Shown here in pieces: positions 22,166 through 32,357 of a stretch of DNA of 64,000 nucleotides. Origin of the DNA: Platanthera guangdongensis (Eukaryota > Streptophyta > Magnoliopsida > Asparagales > Orchidaceae); the NCBI GenBank assembly GCA_039583875.1, contig CM077150.1:49552261-49616260 (forward strand). Direction: 5' to 3'. Both the position numbers and the translations under genes were made by a program. How positions within the stretch are numbered: the stretch's first letter is position 1; every line of letters starts with the position of its first letter. Below the pieces are notes generated by a model. The model was not told the origin of the DNA, made no database searches, and saw only the letters and a program-made list of their open reading frames with translations.

Positions 22166-24017
22166 ATGCCTCCTCGAAGTTCTAGCGGATATCTTGCAGG
22201 GGGAGAGATAGTTCGAACAGGTTTCTCTACAGCTGTGGATGAATTCAGTAATGTCATTCTAATGTTGGAAGCGGGTCGCTCTCATTCATTTTTGAGCACC
22301 CTTGCAAAGTTCTGAACAAGGATGTTCTCGAATTTTTCTCAAATGCAAAGCTCCACAGAGAAGGCACAATGATCAAAAGCAAAGTTTGACAAATCAAAGT
22401 CAAAGTAAAATCCTCTCTACTCACAAGGTACTTGCGACTTCTTGAATGTGATGAAGTCGAACAGCTGGAAGAGGATGATTTTTCCAGGGCTCAGCCCTTT
22501 TGTGGTTTACCACGACGAACAAAGGCAGTAAAGCGCAAAGGGATGAATGGGGAAGGAAAACTCCAATCAGACATTATCAAAAAGGTTATGTTATGTAAGA
22601 CTGGATCCCATGACTACTTATCCTAAGAAATGTTCAAAATTCTAGTGACCATTATATGCAGGAAGATAATTGACTGGGTTGTAGTGATGTTTGAATGAAT
22701 TAAGGATAATCTCCATGCACCAAATTTTGGCAAGATTCTCAGTTTATATCTAAATCAGCTTGACCGTGACACCTTTGATATGACCAAAGGTGTACATATC
22801 CATCACCTGAAGAAAATTGACTCATCTATCTTCTCCAACTAGAATAGGAGGATCAAAAAACCAGGTGGACTAAGAATGCAGCCTAATGTCGAGGAGGAGG
22901 AAGTTCTTGAGGAAATACTTCCTACTCCCACCCCCCATGAGATTCCTGAAAGATCGAGTGTAGAAATGGAGGGGGAGTCTGGTGAACCCCAAGTGGCTAC
23001 TGATGTGCAAGTGCCCTTGTTGGTTGATTCTTCTGCAGTTTCAGATGCTCGAGAGGCAGTGGTTCAGCCTACTGATGTTCATGTTCCTACAGGTTCAGAT
23101 ATAGTTGTAGAGACAGATGTTCTTTATACAGAGATTACTAAAATTGGTATGGCTGCTGCTGCCGAGATAATATCTGAAAAGAATGATGATGAGAGAGCTC
23201 ATGATGACAGTATGGATACTGATGCTAATGTTGATGATGAGAATGTTGCTGCTGAAGTTGAATCTATTGAGGTTGTATCTATTGAGGTTGTAAATAAGAC
23301 AGTTGTTGATACTGAGATAGATGTTGCAGATTATGATGTTGTTAATGATGAGCTCGCTGCTGATAATGTAAATGATTCTACTATGCGGGCTGCCATAGAG
23401 AATATAATCATAAGTCTCCTAGATGTTCTACATGTAAGGACTGAGGGGAAGAAGAGTCATCCTTCTATCTCGATTCAAACGGAGTTGGACAGATTTGTGC
23501 GAAAACTACAGAGAATGGATGCAATTCCTCGTGGACCTCCAGTGGATGAGGTAGAAATTGTTGATCTTTCTGATGAGGAAGGAGATATAGAGGTGGACCC
23601 TCCTGTCCTAGAGGCTCCTAATACTGGACTGCTATCTAAAACTCATGTCTATCCTATGGAAGAGTCTCCCATTGAATCCAAGGTAAGTCTAGGATCCCTT
23701 CTCCCCCCAGTATTCCTGTTGAAGACACTCCATGTACTAGTACAGATTTCTCTCTTCTGAAGTCTATAGAAGCCCTGCTGGACAAACAACAAACAACAAG
23801 CAAGTTTTAATCACTCTCTGAAGAAGGTGCTGAAGAAGTCAAAGAGTCAAAAAAAGATATGAATAATGGCCTTGCAGAGATCAAGGTACGTTTTGATAAG
23901 CTGGTTCTAGACTGGATTCATGGTTTGTGCAAGGTGGTCTGTGATAACTTCCTAAAAAGAAGTTATGAAGCTCATTTATTGACCCGCTTACTTGTCTTAA
24001 AATGGAAAAATTCAGTT
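22166..24017 (+). pseudogene. aORF (envelope-like ORF) of Sirevirus B
   Basis: It begins MPPRSSSGYLAGG, comparable in position and style to MAPSSKIRISS of the S aORF. The first 700 bp are broken by many stops. A 294-codon open stretch (22876-23760) is very acidic (repeated VVDTE, DVDDENVAAEVES). The following part (23765-24017, with NNGLAEIK) aligns with the FAEIQHNTD region of S. The sequence then meets the Athila LTR. Products of this ORF class have unknown function; some related elements encode predicted transmembrane or coiled-coil segments, but I see no clear membrane segment here. Confidence 0.6.
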
Positions 24018-24019
24018 TA

Positions 24020-25187
24020 ATTGAATTGTAAATGTCAATAAATCATAATTATTTTATTTATGACTAATTGGGTCTTTTTCCTATGTGTTATTGCAAGAAA
24101 TGTTGAAGAAATCCATTTGGAGAATAAAATTTGCCAAAATATCATGAACCAGAAAAAAACCACAACCTCAGAAAAACAGGTTGCAACCTGCTCTGGACGG
24201 ATTTCAAAATCTGAAATTCAAAAATGACACCCGTTTCAAATATGAAAGGTTGCTTCCTTTCAAAGGGTGGTAAACGTTTTAAAAGGACAAAATCCCTCCA
24301 AAATCAGGAGTTAATCAGAGATTATTTTCGGATTTGGAGAGGGCACCATCTAGGGTTTGAAGAAAAACCTCCATTGGAGAGCGACGTCTAGAGGAAGAAG
24401 GAGATCTTCCTGTGGATCGAAGAAGCGACTTCGGGAAGAGAGTCCAGCATGTATTAAGCGTAAACTACACTGTTTTGTAAGATCTATCTTAACGCTTTGT
24501 GTGATTCTTCCATCGCCATGAACTAAATTGCATTAATCTTGTATTATGAAAGTACTCGGTTGTGTGTAATGAATATTTTCTAATTTTTCTTGTTGTGATT
24601 TTATGGTGAATGTTCTTTATCAAGTTTATGATTTTTATTCTGAAATTTCTGGCCAAGATTTCATCTTTATGCTCATAAATGAAGAGAGATGATGTGGTAG
24701 TATATAATAATTTTAATATAGTATTTAAAAAGAAAAAGAGATTTTCTCTTAGTGTTAGCAACTTTGGTTTTTGCTGTTTAAGCGGTTCTTATTTCACCCG
24801 AGGGGAAATATAGGACTAGGGTTCACCGATATCGAGAGAGACTGTTCTCTACAAGGTACTTTCACCACGCATTTTCACAATGACGCATTCACTTGTTCAT
24901 CACACTAAACCTAGGAAATTATGATACAAGATTATATCTCTGACTTAATAAGAAAAGTAATTATTCAAAGATCCATAGTAATTTTAATTAGAAGTCTTTA
25001 TTTTCAATTTTAGTATTCCAAAAAAATCACCAATTTCGTCTTACTTGGATTTAAGGAAAAGGCGTAACTGGTTTTTGCAAGCGCTGAATTCACCACCTCT
25101 CTGAGGGAACGATTCTTACTCACTTTTTATTACTTGACACGACACGTACACTTGCGTTTAAATATGTAAACCATTTCGGGCATATCA
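24020..25187 (+). repeat. 5' LTR of the Athila-type element
   Basis: Roughly 1.1-1.17 kb of AT-rich DNA ending GGGCATATCA, directly followed by the primer-binding site. The left edge is uncertain: candidate TG dinucleotides are at about 24022, 24027 and 24086, and no second LTR is present to fix it. Confidence 0.6.
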
Positions 25188-25189
25188 AG

Positions 25190-25210
25190 TTTTTGGCGTC
25201 GTTGTCGTGG
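25190..25210 (+). promoter_or_regulatory. Primer-binding site of the Athila-type element
   Basis: TTTTTGGCGTCGTTGTCGTGG resembles the TTTTTGGCGCCGTTGCCGGGG site typical of Athila/Tat-type elements, with three C-to-T changes. Confidence 0.8.
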
Positions 25211-25379
25211 AGGTGTGAAAAGTTTAGTTTTTTTTCTTGCAATATTAGTGAATCCCTAGTAATTAGAGATCAAGTTTTGTTTTTGTCATTGTTAATTTTT
25301 ATCATTATTGCTGCTTTGTTTTGTGATTGTTTTATTTGTTTATTTATTATCAATTATCAATTGTTGGTGTGCGTATTTT

Positions 25380-25389
25380 ATGTCCACAT
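25380..25389 (+). pseudogene. gag: Start of Athila gag, severed by the TRIM
   Basis: ATGTCCACAT stands just before the TRIM. Ignoring the TRIM and one copy of its target duplication, the ATG is in frame with the RSPELIPL segment that resumes at 39912. This is the expected beginning of Athila gag. Confidence 0.6.
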
Positions 25390-25510
25390 TGTAGGATCAA
25401 GCGCATACCCAACTGTTTCAAAAGCCCGGACTATTGGAAAGAGTGCTACTTTATTTCTTAAATAAATAGCAGAGCGTCACGGATCAAGTGAAGGAACGCC
25501 GGACTCAACA
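25390..25510 (-). repeat. TRIM LTR 1
   Basis: 121 bp. It matches 25706-25724 joined to 39805-39906 with only scattered differences, for example TTTCAAAAG/TTCCAAAAG and ACTCAACA/ACCCAACA. Confidence 0.85.
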
Positions 25511-25705
25511 ATCCCCCCCCCCCCCGACGTCCAGCACAACCCGTCGGCTCAGAGGTGGGGTTACCACATGGCCCACATGGCTCAGAGGTGGGGTTACCAC
25601 ATGTCCACAGTTACCTGACCCGCCGGACCCACACAGGTAGAAGGGAAAAATCGGGATTTAATAGCGCCCCCCGGTCTTGAACCCGTGATCTCCTCTGATA
25701 CCAAA
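25511..25705 (-). other. TRIM internal region
   Basis: 195 bp with a poly-C run next to LTR1 (polypurine tract on the minus strand), a short direct repeat of GGCTCAGAGGTGGGGTTACC (from about 25539 and 25579), and CTCTGATACCA next to LTR2 (reverse complement of the tRNA-iMet primer site). No coding capacity. Confidence 0.8.
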
Positions 25706-26417
25706 TGTAGGATCAAGCGCATACCTAAATCACCTAGAGGGGGTGAATAGGTGAGTTGTGCGTCTTTGTGCGGAATAAAAATTTAGCCATCTAAGCACAC
25801 AATTATCAACCAAACAATCACAGACGACAAAAGATTTATAGTGGTTCCCCAACCTTGGGTACATCCACTTTCTCTCACCGATCTAACAAAGAACTAGACT
25901 CGGCTACTCCACTATCTCGGAGTGAAAACCAATCCTACGTCTTGGAACAAAGTTCCAACAATCTCGATCCACAACACGGATCTACACTCGGAAGGTAAAA
26001 CTTCCCACAACTCGGAGACAAAAAAACTCCTACACTCGGAGAGAAATCTCCTACAATAATGAAATGGAGTAAATATGAAATACAAACAGATTTATTTCAC
26101 ATATCTGAAAATCTCGGCCAAGGTCTTCCTCTTGATCTTTAAGGCTTTCTCAGAAACTATTGAAGAAGATGGCTCGGCAAGAACTGGATCTGGAATTCTT
26201 TGACTTCACATGATCAGATGCATGATGAGCAATGAAAAGCAATCTCGATTTGGAAGTCTTCTTGATCTGAATCTTTGAATCGAAAACCCTAGCCGATTAT
26301 GTGCGATGAAGATCGGCGGCGGCGACTTCCATTTTTAGACAGAGAGAATGAGATTCAGAAAATACTTAGAATAAAACTTGACAGCACTTCTTAGGGTTAG
26401 TCGGTTTTGACAAGACC

Positions 26418-26426
26418 TTATATAAG
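26418..26426 (-). promoter_or_regulatory. TATA box, left LTR of S
   Basis: TTATATAAG, read as CTTATATAAGG on the element strand. It lies downstream of the CTCGAG array and is conserved in the other LTR at 38618-38626. Confidence 0.55.
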
Positions 26427-26545
26427 ATCTCCCTAACGGTCATAATTAGCCTTAATGACATACACGTGGACCAATAACGTAAAAGCTATTTGAAATTTCC
26501 GTCAAATCTGGACTTAGTAAATTTCCTCAAAAGAATGAGTGAAAT

Positions 26546-27296
26546 ACTCGAGAGAGCAATTACCTACTCGAGTACTATTCTGATTACTCGAGAGAATAGA
26601 GGAAAATTACTCGAGTAAATAACATAGAGAAAATAACGAAATGATGAGCAACTACTCGAGTACACAAAGACTTACTCGAGTGCTAACATAGTTACTCGAG
26701 ATGTGGAGTTGAACTACTCGAGTACAAGAAGTACTACTCGAGAGAATAGAAATTAACTACTCGAGAGGTAGAAAGAATACTCGAGTCAAAGACTTAGAAT
26801 AATTTCTGGGAGAAGAGTCTGGGTTACTCGAGTGGTGGAACTGGACTACTCGAGAGAACATAAACTACTCGAGTATATAGATATTACATCTCGAGTAATG
26901 GACTTAGAAAAATTTTGAGGGAGAAAAATCTTATCACTCGAGTATTTAATCTGGACTACTCGAGTAGTAGATGGACTACTCGAGTACATAAACTTGACTA
27001 CTCGAGTGAAGTAAAATTACACGAAATCCTGTCTTCTGTAACTCGAGACAAAAGACTAATCTACTCGAGTACTTATATGACTACTCGAGTAAATGACATA
27101 GAGACATTTCTGGAGAGGAAATTTTGTTAACTCGAGAATAAGAGATGATCTACTCGAGTAATTGACTTGGCTACTCGAGAGCTATAATTTGACTACTCGA
27201 AAGCTAATTCTCTTACTCGAGTACAGATATATTTACTCGAGTATTGACTAAGTGTTTCACTCGAGTATATAAGTAACTACTCGAGTAAAATACTTA
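26546..27296 (-). repeat. CTCGAG array in the left LTR of S
   Basis: By eye there are 29 exact CTCGAG hexamers in about 750 bp, mostly in the longer palindrome TACTCGAGTA, spaced roughly 15-45 bp apart without a fixed period. Chance expectation is below one. The matching array in the right LTR is at 38756-39476. Confidence 0.9.
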
Positions 27297-27614
27297 GCAA
27301 AAATTTCTTCAATAGAATTTTCTCTTCTTTAAAGAATTCAGCAACAAGTCTTTCTCCAATCAGTCCTAGTGCTTGAAAATGAAGTGTATCCCAATAGAGA
27401 GGCTACACATGAGTCAACACCATGGATCACATAATGAGGGATTACATTGTATGGTCCTGTGTTTGGTGACTCATTGTAGACTGACATTGGTCTACAATTG
27501 GCAATAAAGTCCTGCAAATACATAACTCAAACAAAACATCAAATATAACTTAATTCATCTTAGTTCAAGGGTGACTTCACCAAATCTGGATTAATATGGA
27601 TACAATACCGAACA

Positions 27615-27630
27615 ATCTCCCCTTATTTGT
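27615..27630 (-). promoter_or_regulatory. Polypurine tract of S
   Basis: On the element strand, AAATAAGGGGAGAT ends directly at TGTTCGG, the LTR start. The GGGGAGATTGTT form is typical of Sireviruses and is also seen at element D (48338-48350). Confidence 0.8.
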
Positions 27631-29766
27631 AGAAGTCAGAACTCTTTACACTAAGGTGAATTATATAGACATAAAAGGAGCTAGATATGTAGTAGAGAAA
27701 GCAGTGTAAGTAAGCATAAGAATATAATCAAAGGGTATATGATTAAAATTAGGAATTATATAAACATGATTGTCCAAAACATCATTTCTACATGAATCAT
27801 TTCCACACACTCATAATTATCTTTGCTTAGACTTAGTGGTGCTGCTTGTCCTTCTTCTCTTGTTGTCTTCTTTGGTAGCTATAGAGCTTGAGATAGTATT
27901 TTGGAGGCTTTGGAGGAGCAGCAGGGTTGTTCCTTCCAAATTCTCTGTCATAAAGTCTTCTCTTTGTCATTGACTTTTCATACAATTCTCATTCCTGCGA
28001 GTTGTAATGATCATTCCTGTTTTCATTGAAGTCCATGACAAGCTTGAGAGTATCTAAAATGAGAGACTTTGAAGTTGGAGACCAGATCTCTACAAACTCT
28101 GGAGCTTTTCCCATTTCTGCATATGGAACTGGGATTGACCTGCTAGCTGAGGCACCATCATCATACTTTCTCTTCTCCTTTGAATTGTTGATCTCAGGAG
28201 GAGCTTGGAAGAATATATCTGCTGGGTCTGCCTCCCAAACTTGAGCATAAGAATCTGGAGGACATTCACAGCCTTCAAGTCTAGGAGAGAAGGTAGGCTG
28301 AGGAGATTGAGCTGGAGCAGCAGTAGCTATGGGATTCAAATGGTGAGGAATTATGTTTGGATCAGCTGGGAATTCTGGAAGAATTTGATTGTGCATCCAA
28401 ACTGCTGTGTCATAGGTATGGAACTTCACACTCTGAATCTGTCTTAATACATCATCATGAATCTTTTTCATCTTAATTTCACAGTGAGTTTGCTTGAGTG
28501 CATCTGATTTCTCAAGATATTCTTTGACTAAACTCTCCCCCTTTCTGACTTCTACAGTCAGCGTATTGATGGCATCATCTTTAAAATTCTCAACTTCTTC
28601 ACAAATCTTCATCTTGGTTGCTTCAGCTCTCTTATCTAGTTCAATCTGATTGTTTGCAAGAATCACACCTTGCTCCATGACCTGACCAACACTAGTGATA
28701 GTGTGATCTAGAGCTTTTCCACCAATCTGGAAGAGATGTCTAAGCTAATCTGTGTTGTGCTGGATCTCAGCAAATCCTCTGCTCATCTCTTTCTCTAGAG
28801 CATTTACTTTCTCAGTTATAGCCTTGAAAGAATCATCAAAATATTTACTTTGTTCTTATAGCAGATGTACAAACTGACTCATCAAATCATTGGCAGCAGG
28901 AGGAGCAACAGCAGATGTAGAAGGAACTGGAGGAGGAGGAGCAAACCATGGAACAATCTCATCAACAGTGACTGAGCTCTGAGCTCTGGTGGTATGGATC
29001 AGGTCATCCCCTTCATCAGTGACCATGGGGATGGTGAAGTCCAGGTTTCTCAATGGGGCTTCAGCTGGTTCAGGTGACTGGTCTGGCTCATCAGAGAGCA
29101 AAATAGTATCAACCTGCTCTTTATCAGCAGCGGGAGACTGAATGGGAGATGATAGAGTATGTGTTGGAGATGGTACTGGAGAGGATTGCTTGGATGCTTC
29201 AGCAGTTGGTTCTTTTGGAAGAGGGGGAAGGGGTTCATCAGCAGTCAATTCTTCAAGCATTTCATTAATTGCTGCTTCAGTTGATAGAAGTGTTTCTTGG
29301 AGTTGGGCTTCTGAGGGAACTTCTGATGGAACTTCTTCAGGTGTGGATGGTGGATTAGAGGTAACAACTGGAGGGGTAGGAATCCTTTCTGGAACAGAAG
29401 GAGCAGGCTCCCCCTTAACAGTTACACCAGATGACCTGGCAACCTGAATTGGAGAGGGAGATGGGGTCCTGTCCTCTGTAGCTGGAAGGTCTTGAGCTTT
29501 GGAAACTTGAACTGAGTTCAATAGCTTCAAGTCCCATCTTTGAATGGATGAGATGGAGACTTTCTTCATGTGATGGAGGACTGTTCCTTTAGAGAAGTTG
29601 AACACCTCAGGATTAATCTCATGGAGGAGAAGAGAGATAATCCTGACATAACTGGGAGCCTTAATGTTGTCCTTGATTTTATCCAGAATCATCATCCCAA
29701 ACTGGAACCTTTTCCTGTAGAAAATGTCTTGCATGATGTCAAAGAATTGGAGAGAGATATCCCTTA

Positions 29767-31364
29767 GGGTCCGTTCGTTTCGCAGGAATTGAGCTGCAGG
29801 AATTGAAATTGAATTCAATTCCCATTCCCGCAGGAATTGGAATTGAATTCAATTCCAATTCTGCTGTTCGGCTGAATGCAGGAATTCTGTCATGGGAATT
29901 GGAATTAGTAATTTTACTGTTCGGCTTCATATAAGAATTTTCTGTCCAAACGTGCATTTTTTGCCCCGGAGCACATTTTTTTGCCCGGGGGCATATTTTT
30001 TGCATGGGAGCGCAATTTTCGTCCGGGCGAGCATTTTTCGCCAGGCCACACAGTTTTCGCACGGCCGCACATTTTTTCGCACGTCCGCACATTTTTTCAC
30101 TGCGAAAAATTCACGCCCGCCGGTCGAAAAATGTGCACCCGGGCGAAAAATGTGTGCGCAGGAGAAAAATTCAGGACCGAGCGAAAAATTCGCGCCCGAG
30201 AAAAAAAATCGAGCACAACCAGAAAATACGCGGTCGGGCAAAAAATTTGTGTACGTGGAAAAATTGCGCGCACGGGTGAATATTGCGAGCACGGACGAAA
30301 ATGCGCGCCCGGACGAAAAATACGTGCTCGGACTAAAAAAGCGCAACCAGACGAAAAATGGGTGCTCGGGAGGAAAAATGGGCGTTAGGACGAAAAATGC
30401 GCGCCCGCGCGAAAAATGCCCGCCTGGGCGAAAAAGCGCGCCCGGACGAAAAATGCGCGCCCGCGATGAAAAATGCGCGCCCGGGCCGAAAAATTCGCGC
30501 CCGGCCGAAAAAATCGCTTCAAGGAGAAAAATTCGCGCACGGGCGAAAATTTTGCATCGTGATGAAAATGCGCGCCCGAACGAAAAATATGCGCCCGAGC
30601 GAAAAATATGCGCTCGACCGAAAAATACGCGCCCGAGCGAAATATTCGCATCCGTGCGAAATATTCGCATCCGTGCGAAAAATGAGATCCCTGGCGAAAA
30701 TACGTGCATTGGAAAAAAAATGCGTGCTCGGGCAAAAAATACGCGTCGGGGTGGGGGGGATACGTGCCCTGACGGAAAATTCGCGCCCGAGCTAAAAATT
30801 CACGCATGGGCGAAATATTCGCTCTTGGGCGTAAAATTCGTTCCCGAGCATAAAATTCCCCTTCCCGAGCGAAAAAAATCGCGCTCATGCGAAAAATGCT
30901 CCCAGGCGAAAAATATGTATCCGGGGAAAAAATGCGCGCACGGGCGAAAAATGCGCTCCATTGCGAAAAATGGTTGTTGTGGCGGCAAAATGCACGCCCG
31001 GCCGAAAAATGCGTGCTCTGGCGAAAAATGAGCTCCCGAGCGAAAAATTCGATCCCAGGCAGAAAATGTGCGCTTCATCGAAAAATTTGATCTTCGGCAA
31101 AAAATTCGGTCAGGGGCGAACAACATTATTTGCGTTGATGTTTTTTTGAGAGAGTTAGGGACGCGCTGGTAGGGGTGGGAATCACGAATTCTTACCTCAT
31201 GAGGTAAGAATTGAGGGAGACATGTTTCTTCTATAATCAATTCTCATGGGAATTGCAATGAATTCCAATTCCAATGTAATTTTATGACCGCCGAACAGCC
31301 ACAATTGGAATTGGCAAATGAATGTCAATTCCAAAGGCCCAATTCCCGCTTAACGAACGGACCC
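29767..31364. mobile_element. Harbinger/Tourist-like non-autonomous element carrying a minisatellite
   Basis: The ends are inverted: GGGTCCGTTCG at 29767 and CGAACGGACCC ending at 31364. They are flanked by TTA on both sides (29764-29766 and 31365-31367), the target duplication of PIF/Harbinger elements. Subterminal parts are AATTCC-rich and partly palindromic (29790-29935 and 31180-31350). The ~1.15-kb centre is a degenerate minisatellite. No transposase is recognisable. Removing the element and one TTA rejoins the aORF in frame. Confidence 0.85.
29945..31110. repeat. ~19-bp minisatellite inside the Harbinger-like element
   Basis: Units of the type CGAAAAATGCGCGCCCGGG, usually 18-20 bp, about 60 copies by spacing. 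Because unit lengths are often multiples of three and stops are rare, several long chance reading frames cross it on both strands (up to 379 codons, 29892-31031). Their RAKN/PGEK-like repeats are simple translations of the unit. Confidence 0.85.
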
Positions 31365-31948
31365 TTATGGAACTTGCCATGTCGAGAAGAATTTTGCCAA
31401 TGATATCCACTAACAGCTTCCCTTTTGGATTCAATTCAGACCTTTTGATAGTGAGAACATCTGGTGAAACTCCACAAAACATACAAGTCCTGTCAGATTC
31501 TTAAGGACTTAGGTCATCCTCTTCATCAACAATAGGCAGTCGAAGAAGTGTAGAAACAGAGGTCTTGTTGAGTTTGATTTTGATTCCTTTAACCTTTGAC
31601 TTGAGAACTGTCCCATGCCTCTTGACTTTGATATTCTTGAAAAACCCTTCAACTTCTGGAAAAAGGATCTTACATGGCTGCAGAAGAACGAACGTGAGGC
31701 CGGCGGTGTCGAGTTGAATCAGAAGGTTGCGAAAATCATCTGAAATATCGACGATTCCGGCGGCAACAAGTTCTGAACTGATTCTAATTTTAGAAGAGGG
31801 CGCCATCATCCAGAAATTTGAGAAAATTCGGCGGCGGGGAAGAAGAAGACGCGGGCTCTGCAACTTTCGGCGGAAGATGAAGCGTCTGCCGGCTTACTCG
31901 AGAGAATGGAGTTTGATTCGTGTAAAAGAGAAATTTCGGACTTTTCGA

Positions 31949-31957
31949 TTTATATAA
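31949..31957 (-). promoter_or_regulatory. Probable TATA box of the S aORF
   Basis: TTATATAAA on the minus strand, between the spacer CTCGAG array and the aORF start, about 145 nt upstream of the ATG. Confidence 0.5.
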
Positions 31958-32076
31958 CCATAATTTATCTCTAATTATGAAGTAAATAAAGCAAACATAC
32001 CTTGGAATTGGCGGCATAAGTCTCGGGTTGCGAATAACGAAATTTGAATCAAAGTAGAAACTTGACTTCCTGATAC

Positions 32077-32280
32077 TCGAGAGAGTCGGCAGTACTCGAG
32101 TGAAGATAGAGAAGCACTCGAGTGTGTAAGCTGGAGGTACTCGAGTGAAGTCTTAGTACTCGAGTAGGTCTTTCTACTACTCGAGTAGGTTACTCGAGTA
32201 GCTAAAGAAGTACTCGAGTAGGTCAAGCAGGTACACGAGTAGGTCACTACTTACTCGAGTAGGTTACTTCTTACTCGAGT
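32077..32280 (-). repeat. CTCGAG array in the pol-aORF spacer of S
   Basis: Ten exact CTCGAG hexamers in about 205 bp, many within ACTCGAGTAGGT. It is the same motif as the LTR arrays at 26546-27296 and 38756-39476, but the flanking sequence differs, so it is not a simple LTR copy. Confidence 0.9.
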
Positions 32281-32357
32281 CAAAAAGTTAGAAATTTGAA
32301 AAATTCCAACTTTTGACTGATTCTTGATCTCTGAGCCTTCTTGTGAGTCCACCTTTT

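Larger units (their letters stand above)
438..24017 (+). mobile_element. Sirevirus-type Copia element B, plus strand, interrupted twice
   Basis: The order is 5' LTR (438-2147), tRNA-iMet primer-binding site, gag, protease, integrase, RT, RNase H, a spacer, then an aORF. This is the Sirevirus order. Gag is split by Tekay element T1 and the gag/protease junction by Copia C1; bridging the two insertions restores continuous homology to Sirevirus S. The LTR begins TATTGGG where S has TGTTGGG, so the terminal TG is mutated. No 3' LTR is visible: the aORF runs into the Athila LTR near 24020. The element is dead, with multiple stops and frameshifts. The right border is approximate. Confidence 0.8.
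25725..27614 (-). repeat. 3' LTR of Sirevirus S (left copy)
   Basis: About 1.89 kb, ending on the plus strand ACCGAACA, i.e. TGTTCGG on the element strand. It shares the CTCTAGGTGATTTAGG U5 end, ACTCGGA repeats (25975-26045), TATA (26418-26426) and CTCGAG array with 37902-39804. The plus-strand left terminus is truncated. Confidence 0.9.
27989..31806 (-). pseudogene. aORF (envelope-like ORF) of Sirevirus S
   Basis: Starts at ATG 31806 (MAPSSKIRISS). Segment 1 runs to a single in-frame stop at 31501 and continues in the same frame to 31368. The Harbinger-like element interrupts here; homology resumes at 29763 in an open stretch to 28856 (a proline/serine-rich region with PVPSPTHTLSSPIQSPA, ending FAPPPPVPS). 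After a stop near 28856 it continues through a charged coiled-coil-like part (KVNALEKEMSRGFAEI; 28678-28450) to the C-terminal end near 27989. Segment 1 resembles the 'putative plant transposon protein' domain often found in plant aORFs. It is longer and less broken than gag or pol of this element. Function unknown. Confidence 0.7.
31807..32357 (-). promoter_or_regulatory. pol-aORF spacer of S with CTCGAG array and TATA box
   Basis: On the element strand the spacer runs from the pol stop (about 32358) through ten CTCGAG sites (32077-32280), then TTATATAAA (31949-31957), then a ~145-nt leader with one more CTCGAG (about 31897) to ATG 31806 in the context ATGGCGCCC. The array uses the same motif as this element's LTR and the same array-then-TATA order. 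Read-through from pol is excluded by the 550-bp gap. An internal promoter for the aORF is inferred. Confidence 0.6.

Noticed and set aside
24489..24761. A 90-codon frame as a small gene
   Set aside because: It lies inside the AT-rich Athila LTR and has no similarity or start context that I can support.
26546..27296. Regularly recurring CTCGAG units resembling a CRISPR array
   Set aside because: The repeated unit is only 6-10 bp, perfectly palindromic and irregularly spaced. It lies inside a plant LTR and is duplicated in the partner LTR.
29892..31031. A 379-codon plus-strand frame (and a 260-codon minus-strand frame) in the Harbinger-like element
   Set aside because: It is a direct translation of the ~19-bp minisatellite, open on both strands and in several frames, with no domain.
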